The position numbers and the translations under genes were made by a program. Of a stretch of 40,665 nt of DNA, positions 7,997-15,308 are shown piece by piece; position 1 is the stretch's first letter; the number at the start of each line of letters is the position of its first letter. The notes under the pieces were generated by a model that ran no database searches, was not told where the DNA came from, and saw only the letters and a program-made list of their open reading frames with translations. The stretch comes from Terriglobia bacterium (GTDB lineage: Bacteria; Acidobacteriota; Terriglobia; Terriglobales; Acidobacteriaceae): the NCBI GenBank assembly GCA_021325035.1, contig JAJPHW010000076.1, positions 1 through 40,665 on the forward strand, in the 5' to 3' direction.

Positions 7997-10984
7997 ATGA
8001 AGCGTACTTTCTTTTGGATGATTCTGTCTCTCGTGGTCTGGGTCGTACCGAGTTTTGCCGAAACCAGTCAGCCCGATCGTATTCAAGGTGCGATCACCAA
8101 CAGCCCGACCGTGATGTTGCAAGGCAACATTCATCCCAAGGCGCAACCGCAATATGACATGGGGCCCGTGGAATCGAGCTTGAAACCGGGTTATATCACG
8201 ATGGTCTTGCAGCCTACCGCCGCGCAGCAAGCGGACATGAAGCAGCTTTTGAAAGATTTGCAGAATCCTTCGTCTCCCCATTACCACCAATGGTTGGCGC
8301 CGGAGCAGTACGCGGCTCGGTTTGGCGTATCTCAGCATGACATGACCAAAATTGTGAATTGGCTCGCCGCGCAGGGTTTTGAAGTGCTGCAACCCGCTCG
8401 TGGACGAAACTGGATCGCTTTCACCGGTACCGCAGATTTGATCCAGCAGACTTTTCAGACGGAGATTCACTACTACATGGTGAATGGCGAGAAACACTTC
8501 GCCAACTCGAGCAACCCAGTCATTCCTCAAGCTCTGGCTGGAATTGTGATGGGCTTCCGCGGCATGAATAACTTTGCGCCGAAACCCAATATCAAGAATA
8601 AAGGTGTGGCGAATCCTTTCTATAGCGCAGGCGGTTTTAATAACCTTGGCCCTGCTGATGTTGCCACGATTTACGACATCCAGGCACTTTATGGTGCTGG
8701 CTACACCGGAAGCGGGCAGAAGCTGGTTGTAGTTGGTCAAACCGACATCGATACAACAGATATTTCTCAATTTCGTGCAGGCTTTGGTCTTTCCGCCACG
8801 CTGCCAACAATCACACTTGTCCCAGGGGATACAGACCCCGGCAAAACTGATGATTTAGGCGAGGCCGATTTGGATATCGAATGGGCAGGTGCTGTTGCAC
8901 AAAATGCAACGTTGCTCTACATCATCGGCAATCCAACCACGGGCAACGGCGTGTTTGATTCGGCGCAATACGCAATCGATCAAGACTTAGCGCCGGTTAT
9001 CAGCATGAGCTACGGCGGCTGTGAACCGGAGAACGTTAATTTCATTCCTGGCTTTGAGGTCGAACTACAGAAGATGAGCACGTTCGGCATCACTTTTGTT
9101 GCTTCTTCTGGTGACTCTGGCGCAGCTGGTTGTGATAGCGATCAGAGTGCGCAAGGAACAATGGGGTTAGCGGTAAATTATCCCGCCAGCAGCCCTGAAG
9201 TGACAGGAGTAGGCGGTACAGAGTTTAACGAAGGCACTGGAACCTATTGGGGATCAAATGGTACCGGCTTGGGATCCGCCCTTTCCTATATTCCAGAAAT
9301 CGCGTGGAACGACACTTCCATTAATAACTCGCTCTCTGCTGCGGGCGGCGGTAAGAGCAGCTGCGGTGTAGAATCTGGCGGCGCATGTACCGGGGGATTT
9401 CCTAAACCGACCTGGCAGACGGGAACCGGGGTACCTGCCGACGGCGTGCGCGATGTCCCGGATATTTCCATGGCCGCATCCGCTGATCACGATGGCTATA
9501 TTTTCTGTTCGCAAAGCAGTTGCGCCAGCGGCATTGCTAATGCGGTAACTTCGAACTCCATCGTGGGTGGAACTTCTGCATCTGCTCCGGTATTCGCCGG
9601 AATCATTTCCTTGCTGAATGACTACGTGGTTGCTCAAGGCATTCAGAGCAAGCCGGGGCTGGGAAATATCAACCAGAAGTTGTATTCCCTGGCACAAAGC
9701 GACCCGACGATCTACCATGACGTGACTTCTGGCAACAATATTGTTCCTTGCCAGTCAGGAACGCCGAACTGCCCTTCCAGCGCGCCTTTCCAATATGGAT
9801 ACAGCGCGGGCGTGGGCTACGATCAAGTGACAGGGTTAGGTTCGGTGGATGCGAATGCTTTTGTGATCTCTTTCGCGGGCACCTCAACCACAACAACTTT
9901 AGCTCTGAGCCCTGCGCCTGCGAACGGGCAATACGTTGGCACAACCCAGACGGTTACGTTGATGGCGACAGTAACAGCCAACTCTGGAACCGGAACACCG
10001 ACGGGAACAGTCACTTTCATGGATGGCTCGACGGCTTTGGGAACTCCCCAGACGCTGGTTAGTGGCTCAGCAAGTTTGGCAGGACAGGTACTCTCCGCGG
10101 GCCTTCATAGCTTGACGGCGGTTTACAGTGGAGACTCTAAGTTCCCAGGCTCAACTTCAAACCCGCCATTTTCCGCGCTGGTGACGACGAACAGCCCTTC
10201 AGCCACGAATGTACAGTTGTCGTCTTCCAGTATTAACGCGGGCGGTTCGGTCATGATCACAGGAACGGTTACGGGAGGAGGTACGACACCGACCGGAATT
10301 CTTACCTTTCTGAACGGTGCGACTGCGTTGGGCACTGGAACGTTATCAGGTGGTACGGCCACGATTCAAAGCACTTTCGTTACAGGCGGCACGTACAACA
10401 TCACAGCCAGCTACAGTGGTGATGCAACCTATGGAAATAGCACTTCCTCATCAAATACGGCGAATATCTCTCCGTTAAACGTGATGGACTTTTCTCTGAC
10501 GCAGAATGCCACGATTAACATCTCTGCACCCGGAGGGAGCGGTTCGACCAGCATTACGGCCACGCCGCTCGGTGGTTTTAACGGGACGATTTCCTACACC
10601 TGTAGTGGCCAACCATCGGAGTCAATGTGTACAGTCACGGCTACATCAACCGGTGCGACTGTCATGGTCACAACCACGGCCGCAACTTCACAGATTCAGC
10701 GAAATCGGAGCAACGGCCTCTTCTACGCAATGTTGTTGCCGGGAATGCTGGGTATGCTGCTCGTCGGGCGCAAGAAGAAGTCTTATCGTGCCATGCAGAT
10801 GATCATGTTAATCGTGGTCTTGGGCATGTCCACGCTGTGGATGGCGGCTTGCGGCGGTGGTCCGAGCGGAGGCAGCGGAGGAAATCCCAACCCAGGCACC
10901 CCGGCTGGCATGACAACGCTTACGATCACGGGAACTTCAGGCTCACTCACGCGTACTGCGCCAGTGATCTTGAACATTCTGTAA
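7997..10984 (+). CDS. secreted S53 family (sedolisin) serine-carboxyl protease with Ig-like repeats
   Basis: A 995-residue secreted acid protease precursor. The order is signal peptide (1-21), kumamolisin-type propeptide (about 40-185), and S53 catalytic domain (about 215-630). The catalytic Glu289 and Asp293 lie in GEADLDIEW, the oxyanion Asp373 in SSGDSGAAG and the catalytic Ser527 in GGTSASAP. A calcium-site-like end (YHDVTSGNN ... VGYDQVTGLGSVD) follows. Two bacterial Ig-like domains (about 640-735 and 740-830) come next, each with a TPTG-T--F pattern. The C-terminal part has two hydrophobic stretches split by a GRKKK loop, then MAACGGG and a Gly/Pro linker with a last strand pair. GGAGG sits eight bases before the ATG. 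Autoactivated protein degradation at low pH outside the cell is the expected role. Confidence 0.93.
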   Translation: MKRTFFWMILSLVVWVVPSFAETSQPDRIQGAITNSPTVMLQGNIHPKAQPQYDMGPVESSLKPGYITMVLQPTAAQQADMKQLLKDLQNPSSPHYHQWLAPEQYAARFGVSQHDMTKIVNWLAAQGFEVLQPARGRNWIAFTGTADLIQQTFQTEIHYYMVNGEKHFANSSNPVIPQALAGIVMGFRGMNNFAPKPNIKNKGVANPFYSAGGFNNLGPADVATIYDIQALYGAGYTGSGQKLVVVGQTDIDTTDISQFRAGFGLSATLPTITLVPGDTDPGKTDDLGEADLDIEWAGAVAQNATLLYIIGNPTTGNGVFDSAQYAIDQDLAPVISMSYGGCEPENVNFIPGFEVELQKMSTFGITFVASSGDSGAAGCDSDQSAQGTMGLAVNYPASSPEVTGVGGTEFNEGTGTYWGSNGTGLGSALSYIPEIAWNDTSINNSLSAAGGGKSSCGVESGGACTGGFPKPTWQTGTGVPADGVRDVPDISMAASADHDGYIFCSQSSCASGIANAVTSNSIVGGTSASAPVFAGIISLLNDYVVAQGIQSKPGLGNINQKLYSLAQSDPTIYHDVTSGNNIVPCQSGTPNCPSSAPFQYGYSAGVGYDQVTGLGSVDANAFVISFAGTSTTTTLALSPAPANGQYVGTTQTVTLMATVTANSGTGTPTGTVTFMDGSTALGTPQTLVSGSASLAGQVLSAGLHSLTAVYSGDSKFPGSTSNPPFSALVTTNSPSATNVQLSSSSINAGGSVMITGTVTGGGTTPTGILTFLNGATALGTGTLSGGTATIQSTFVTGGTYNITASYSGDATYGNSTSSSNTANISPLNVMDFSLTQNATINISAPGGSGSTSITATPLGGFNGTISYTCSGQPSESMCTVTATSTGATVMVTTTAATSQIQRNRSNGLFYAMLLPGMLGMLLVGRKKKSYRAMQMIMLIVVLGMSTLWMAACGGGPSGGSGGNPNPGTPAGMTTLTITGTSGSLTRTAPVILNIL

Positions 10985-10998
10985 TTAGAAGCTCAACG

Positions 10999-11027
10999 GG
11001 CGCGCTGTGACCACAGCGCGCCTTTTT
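10999..11027 (+). terminator. strong intrinsic terminator after the S53 protease
   Basis: GGCGCGCTGTG and CACAGCGCGCC form an 11-bp perfect stem (inner pairs will open to make a loop), followed by TTTTT. It begins 15 bases after the stop codon. Confidence 0.9.
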
Positions 11028-11060
11028 CCTTTTGCGGGCTGCCGTCTTTGGTACGCTGGA

Positions 11061-11090
11061 TTGCTTGTAGCTGCTCGCTTGTTGTATAAG
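11061..11090 (+). promoter_or_regulatory. promoter giving a near-leaderless kinase transcript
   Basis: TTGCTT (11061-11066) and TATAAG (11085-11090) are separated by 18 bases. The ATG of the next gene begins six bases after the -10 box, so transcription would start at or next to the start codon. Confidence 0.5.
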
Positions 11091-11096
11091 CCAAAC

Positions 11097-11939
11097 ATGC
11101 GCAAATGGATGCGCGAGCGCATGATGCGCCGCAAAAAGAGCAAGGAAGAACCTAAACCCGAATCTACACAAGCTCCACTCCAACCAGCGTACTACGATGC
11201 GCCGCCAACGGCAGCTTCGGAAGATCAGGCTCCCGAAGCTTCTGGCCCAATGGAAGCCGTGCCCGCCGAAGATGTGGCGCCTGAATCCGCGGAAACGCCC
11301 CAATCTACAACTTTAAAGCCGACTCGCAGCGGTGGCCCTGCGCGTAGAAGGGGCCGAGGTGGTCGTGGCAGGGCACGGACGAATACACGTCCCGCTGTAA
11401 GCGGGCAGGAAAAATCCGCGGAAACTCCTGCGGATGCGAAACCAGCGACATCCGTTATTCAAGCGCCTGCCGCAATTGCGAATCCCAAGGGCACAGTCGT
11501 ACTCGCCATAGGCTTGCCGGGTTCGGGCAAGAGTTCATGGTTTAAACGGCATAACATCACACCGCTCTCCAGCGATATGCTTCGGGCGCTGCTTTTCGAT
11601 GATCCGACGGAGCAGCGGTTCCAGGATCTCGTCTTTTCGAACTTGCGTTCCATGCTGAAAGCGCGGTTGATTGCGAAACGTCCCATGAGCTATGTGGACA
11701 CCACGAACCTTACCCCTCACGAGAGGCAAAATTGGATCAAACTGGCGCACGACTACGGGTACGAAATCCAAGCAGTATATTTTGATGTGCCGTTGGAGAT
11801 TTGCCTAGAGCGCAACAGTAAGCGCCAGCGCGTGGTGCCGGAAGACATCATGCGGCGCATGGCAGCGAAGTTAAAAGCGCCGGAGTTTGGCGAGGGATTC
11901 TCGAAAATTACGGTCGTCCGGGTAAAACAGAAAGAATAA
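11097..11939 (+). CDS. P-loop kinase-like ATPase with Arg/Gly-rich disordered N-terminus
   Basis: The 280-residue protein has two parts. Residues 1-130 are low complexity: a basic start (MRKWMRERMMRRKKSK), an acidic Pro/Ala stretch, then an Arg/Gly box at 79-98 (GGPARRRGRGGRGRARTNTR). Residues 131-280 form a P-loop kinase of the AAA_33 / polynucleotide kinase type. It has Walker A GLPGSGKS (139-146), Asp160 after LSS, a VDTTNLTPHER motif (200-210) and a basic lid (RNSKRQRVVPEDIMRR). An upstream in-frame GTG at 11007 lies inside the terminator hairpin, so the ATG at 11097 is preferred even though it has no ribosome binding site. The RGG-like tail suggests RNA or DNA binding. A polynucleotide 5'-kinase role is inference only. 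Confidence 0.8.
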   Translation: MRKWMRERMMRRKKSKEEPKPESTQAPLQPAYYDAPPTAASEDQAPEASGPMEAVPAEDVAPESAETPQSTTLKPTRSGGPARRRGRGGRGRARTNTRPAVSGQEKSAETPADAKPATSVIQAPAAIANPKGTVVLAIGLPGSGKSSWFKRHNITPLSSDMLRALLFDDPTEQRFQDLVFSNLRSMLKARLIAKRPMSYVDTTNLTPHERQNWIKLAHDYGYEIQAVYFDVPLEICLERNSKRQRVVPEDIMRRMAAKLKAPEFGEGFSKITVVRVKQKE

Positions 11940-11951
11940 GAACCGGCCTTC

Positions 11952-12560
11952 CTACTTCAAATAAGGCAAGAGTTCCTTGAAGGCAGGCGCACCTGAGCTG
12001 CGCATCAATTCGTACATCATCATTTCGGTGGATGAAATAACCGCGCCTGAGGCTTTCATGCGATCAAGTCCAATCTTCCAATTCCATTCGGTTCGAGAAC
12101 TGACCGCGTCAGAGGCGACATGCACCAGGTAGCCTTCCCGTAAGGCCGACAGCGCTGTTTGCATCACGCAAATGTGCGACTCCATTCCGCATAGAAGCAC
12201 CGTATTGGGGTGACCCTGCAATTGCTTTAGGCTTGCGCAAAAGGCATCGCTGCCAAAACATGAAAACATCTGTTTATCGAAGGGTTGAACATCGGGCAGC
12301 AGGGAAGCAATTTCAGGAACGGTATTGCCCAGCGCTTTGGCATACTGCGTGGTCAGAATCGCTGGGATTTTAAGAAGCGAGGCTGCCCGAATCAATAACT
12401 GACTGTTTTTCAGCAGGCGATCTTTCTCGAAGATCGGCGGCAATAGCCTTTCCTGAATATCAATCACAATCAACGCGCATTGGTCAGCAATGAGCGGCTG
12501 GCGAGCTATTTCGGCGGAATCGTTTGTTAACTGTGCGATATTTCCTGGCCTCGGAGCCAT
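11952..12560 (-). CDS. isochorismatase-family cysteine hydrolase
   Basis: A 202-residue member of the isochorismatase/nicotinamidase-like superfamily, YcaC-like in style. The catalytic triad is visible: Asp34 in LIVIDIQ, Lys96 in FDKQMFS and Cys131 in CGMESHICV, the last in the usual non-proline cis-peptide setting. The frame is open further upstream to a GTG at 12605, but the tRNA-Gln promoter occupies that stretch and family members start close to the VIDIQ strand. The ATG at 12560 is therefore chosen, without a strong ribosome binding site in support. Substrate unknown. Its 3' end faces the kinase gene with 12 bases between. Confidence 0.85.
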   Translation of the reverse strand: MAPRPGNIAQLTNDSAEIARQPLIADQCALIVIDIQERLLPPIFEKDRLLKNSQLLIRAASLLKIPAILTTQYAKALGNTVPEIASLLPDVQPFDKQMFSCFGSDAFCASLKQLQGHPNTVLLCGMESHICVMQTALSALREGYLVHVASDAVSSRTEWNWKIGLDRMKASGAVISSTEMMMYELMRSSGAPAFKELLPYLK

Positions 12561-12587
12561 GTCAATTTTGAGTTTATCAGCTTGTAG

Positions 12588-12617
12588 TTGACCACTAGGA
12601 GTCACTACCCATAGAAT
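12588..12617 (+). promoter_or_regulatory. promoter for tRNA-Gln
   Basis: TTGACC (12588-12593) and TAGAAT (12612-12617) are separated by 18 bases. The tRNA begins 27 bases after the -10 box. Confidence 0.6.
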
Positions 12618-12643
12618 CAGAAAGTTAGTTCCAACCTAAGCGT

Positions 12644-12717
12644 TGCCCCCTCATTCAATGGTAGGACAGCAGATTCTGGATCTGCCTATCGGGGTTCGAA
12701 TCCCTGGGGGGCAACCA
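12644..12717 (+). tRNA. tRNA-Gln(CUG)
   Basis: A 74-base cloverleaf was folded by eye. The acceptor pairs TGCCCCC with GGGGGCA, discriminator A12714, and CCA is encoded at 12715-12717. The anticodon stem GCAGA / TCTGC encloses loop TTCTGGA, with anticodon CTG at 12676-12678 reading CAG. The T arm pairs CGGGG with CCCTG around TTCGAAT. It faces the cytochrome b gene, whose stop is only 12 bases away. Confidence 0.96.
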
Positions 12718-12729
12718 AATATTCTTTTC

Positions 12730-14178
12730 TTATTTCAAACTTTCCAGATAAGCAACTAGAGCGTCCATTTCTTCGGGTTTGAGCTGCGGGGTGGGCATTC
12801 CGCCCGCCGTCATCTTTGCCGTAGGAGATTTGAGCAGGCCTTCCACCTGCTGGGCTGAGTATTTGCTGCTGATGCCGATCAACTTGGGAGCTGCTGCCGT
12901 GCCAGTGCCTCCATCACCGTGACAAGCGTTGCAGGACTGCTGCTCGAAAATACCCTTGCCTTTGGCCGCCAGGGGATTGGCCAATGCTACATTCGCGGCC
13001 GCCAGCGTGCCAGCAGATGACTCCGGCTGAAATGGAGCGAGCATGTACTCTTCCGTGGCCTGGTCTTGCTGTAATAATTTGGTCGCGACGCTCAAATTCA
13101 CAGCGTCGTCGTGGTAACTCAACATCGTAAGTGTGAATAGCCCCACCAGCACGCCGGCAAACGCGCCTACCGCAAGCGGACGTCTCCAGGGACGCCGTTC
13201 GGGGCTTCGATCCAAGAGCGGTGTGAAAAAGAATAGCCCGCCGATGAGCGTGGGAATTACCAGAATTCCGATGATTGCCGTCGGCCCAGCCCAATACCGC
13301 AGCCATTGAAAAGGAGCGCGATAGTACCACTCCGGACGCGGCAGATATTGAGTGTCCGAAGGATTTGCTTCCGGTCCTAACTCGATTGGGTGAAAATGAG
13401 CAAACAACCAGAGGCCCAGAATCAGCAGGAGCGTAAAGCCGACATCCATCACCACTTGGCGGGGATAGAACGGCTCAGTCGGCTTTTTCGGAGTCAATGA
13501 ATCTTCATCAATCGGCCCAGCCGGGCCAGCTTTGCGGAATAAGAAGACATGGCTCCCTATAAACGCAAACAACAAAGCCGGCAGCAGGAACACGTGAGCA
13601 ACGAAAAAGCGTGACACGGTCAGTGTCCCCATCTCATCGCCGCCACGGATCAAACGCTTGATCCATCCCCCAATGAAAGGAACTTCACTGGCGATATTTG
13701 TGCCGACGGCGGTTGCAAAGTACGCTTTCTGATCCCAAGGGAGAAGATAGCCGGTAAATGCCATTCCCAGCATAAGTAAAAGCAAGACGCAGCCGGACAT
13801 CCAGAGGAGCTCACGCTTTCCTTTATAAGATCCGTAAAGAAATGTCTGCCCGATGTGCAGTAGAACCAGAACGATGATGCCGCTTGCGCCGTAGGCGTGG
13901 ATGCTGCGCAGCAACGATCCCGAAGTCACCAATTTTGTAATGTAAGCGACTGTAGTGTGTGCGTGATCGGCCGAAGGAACGTAATACATGGCCAAAAACA
14001 CACCGGTAACGACCTGGGAAATAAACAGAAAAAGCAGCCCGGAGCCAAAGATGTAAGCTAGCCGCGCGCCGCCCGGTATGGGTTCATCCAGCGCCTCGTG
14101 CAACATGCCACGCCAGCCAGTGCGGTGGTCAAGCCAGTGAAGAAAACCACTTTGAGGTGGGTCTAGTTTTTGCGTCAA
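12730..14178 (-). CDS. cytochrome b fused to a C-terminal cytochrome c (quinol:cytochrome c reductase)
   Basis: Membrane core subunit of a bc-type quinol oxidoreductase, 482 residues. Heme-b ligand pairs are His94/His108 and His195/His210. The 15-residue step in the second pair is the b6/Bacillus-type spacing. The quinol-oxidation PEWY motif is at 282-285. About eight helices are followed by a periplasmic linker and a cytochrome c domain with CNACH (416-420) and a likely Met461 ligand in GGMPTPQ. The start is TTG at 14178, supported by GGAGA eight bases upstream and by N-terminal family similarity (WLDHRTGWRGMLHEALDEPIPGG). It is last in the operon after cytochrome c and Rieske genes. The fusion supplies the role of cytochrome c1. 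Confidence 0.95.
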   Translation of the reverse strand: MTQKLDPPQSGFLHWLDHRTGWRGMLHEALDEPIPGGARLAYIFGSGLLFLFISQVVTGVFLAMYYVPSADHAHTTVAYITKLVTSGSLLRSIHAYGASGIIVLVLLHIGQTFLYGSYKGKRELLWMSGCVLLLLMLGMAFTGYLLPWDQKAYFATAVGTNIASEVPFIGGWIKRLIRGGDEMGTLTVSRFFVAHVFLLPALLFAFIGSHVFLFRKAGPAGPIDEDSLTPKKPTEPFYPRQVVMDVGFTLLLILGLWLFAHFHPIELGPEANPSDTQYLPRPEWYYRAPFQWLRYWAGPTAIIGILVIPTLIGGLFFFTPLLDRSPERRPWRRPLAVGAFAGVLVGLFTLTMLSYHDDAVNLSVATKLLQQDQATEEYMLAPFQPESSAGTLAAANVALANPLAAKGKGIFEQQSCNACHGDGGTGTAAAPKLIGISSKYSAQQVEGLLKSPTAKMTAGGMPTPQLKPEEMDALVAYLESLK

Positions 14179-14194
14179 TCCATTTTCTCCATCG

Positions 14195-14749
14195 TTAGGA
14201 AAGCACTTGCCGCGTTGGCACCAATTGCTGGAAATATTCGTAATGCACTTTCAACATGCCCTCTTCCACTTTGGTTTCGAGTTCGTCCATGGAGCGTGGT
14301 GGAGGCCCGGAGATCCGCGCACCATCCGCGGCAAATGTTCCTCCATGACAAGGGCAAACAAAATGTCCGCTGCCATCATTCCATGCCACGGAGCATCCCA
14401 GATGCGGACAAATTGGAGATAAAACTTTTAATTTGCCGCCGTCGCCCTGCACAACGTATACGGCTTTTTCCGAAATGAGCTTGCGCCAACCGTCACGTTG
14501 TTCCACTTGAATCAATCGTTTCATCGGTGCCGCACCAGGCTGCAACTCGGAAACCTGGCCGATGTCGGACCATTGAATCTCAGTTGTCTTCGCCAATAAT
14601 GGGTAGAGGATGAAGCGTATTACCGGCAGCGCCAATACAGCGCCTACGCCAGCAGCGCCAACGGCCAATAGAGCCGCGAGAAAAGATCGCTTGGTCGGAT
14701 CTGCAACGTTAGCAGCAGGCCCGCAAGGTTGCACATTCGATTCGTTCAT
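14195..14749 (-). CDS. Rieske [2Fe-2S] subunit of the bc complex
   Basis: A 184-residue Rieske protein anchored by one N-terminal helix (about 23-52) after a polar start with a KRSFL motif reminiscent of Tat-dependent Rieske proteins. Cluster ligands are Cys114 and His116 in CPHLGC and Cys132 and His135 in CPCHGG. Cys119 and Cys134 form the usual disulphide. A GPPPR segment near 148-152 matches the Pro loop. It accepts an electron from quinol at the Qo site of the neighbouring cytochrome b. GAGGA precedes the ATG by eight bases. The gene lies 10 bases after the cytochrome c gene and 16 before cytochrome b. Confidence 0.96.
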   Translation of the reverse strand: MNESNVQPCGPAANVADPTKRSFLAALLAVGAAGVGAVLALPVIRFILYPLLAKTTEIQWSDIGQVSELQPGAAPMKRLIQVEQRDGWRKLISEKAVYVVQGDGGKLKVLSPICPHLGCSVAWNDGSGHFVCPCHGGTFAADGARISGPPPRSMDELETKVEEGMLKVHYEYFQQLVPTRQVLS

Positions 14750-14759
14750 GAAAAGTCCT

Positions 14760-15116
14760 CTATTTGCCCGCTAAGTGGCGGATTTCGGCAACGAGACTCT
14801 TGATCTGGGCATCGGTCAACTTTCCAGCGAACGACGGCATTTTCCCTTTGCCTTTCGCAATGGCAGTGGCAAGATCATCGTCCGACATTTTCTGGACTTC
14901 ATCCGATTTCAGGTCTTTGGCGCCCAATTGCTTGCCGGTAATTGAGCTGCCGCTACCGTCATCGCCATGACAAAGCGAACACTTTGATTTGTAGAGTTGT
15001 TCGGCAGCTTTTAAGTCTTTGGCGGATGGAGCACTTTGAGCATAGACGGACGGGTTCGACATCAACAACATAGCGGCAATGGCCATTCCTTGCAGGAACG
15101 AATAACGTACTTTCAT
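14760..15116 (-). CDS. periplasmic small c-type cytochrome
   Basis: A 118-residue class I cytochrome c with a signal peptide (1-26, ending VYAQ). The single heme site is CSLCH (46-50) and the axial methionine is Met93 in GKMPSF. AAGGAG lies about nine bases before the ATG at 15116. As first gene of the operon with Rieske and cytochrome b-c, it is the likely electron acceptor or a dedicated subunit of this complex. The promoter must lie in the divergent region shared with the M1 aminopeptidase gene. Confidence 0.93.
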   Translation of the reverse strand: MKVRYSFLQGMAIAAMLLMSNPSVYAQSAPSAKDLKAAEQLYKSKCSLCHGDDGSGSSITGKQLGAKDLKSDEVQKMSDDDLATAIAKGKGKMPSFAGKLTDAQIKSLVAEIRHLAGK

Positions 15117-15308
15117 CTTGAGCTTCTCCTTGAGAAGATGAACTGGTGCAATGACTTCCGAATCGTACTTATTCTAGCCCTCAAGTCAATTTCTATATGT
15201 GATCCAGCGCACAGGGCTTTGGTTATGGCTTCGCTGCGTCTGCATAATTCATAATTATTGATACGATGTTCCTTCTTTAAGAATTCGACTAACAAGGATC
15301 GTGGACTC

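Noticed and set aside
7913-8770. A 285-codon frame on the minus strand
   Set aside because: It is antisense to the propeptide region of the S53 protease, whose reading frame has clear family motifs. The antisense product shows none.
11007-11096. An upstream GTG extension of the kinase gene
   Set aside because: The extension begins inside the terminator stem of the previous gene and covers the likely promoter. The ATG at 11097 is more sensible.
12625-12639. TTAGTT-CC-AACCTAA as a third BlaI-type site
   Set aside because: The arms face the wrong way round and the spacing is 2, not 4; it lies between promoter and tRNA-Gln, where such control is unlikely.
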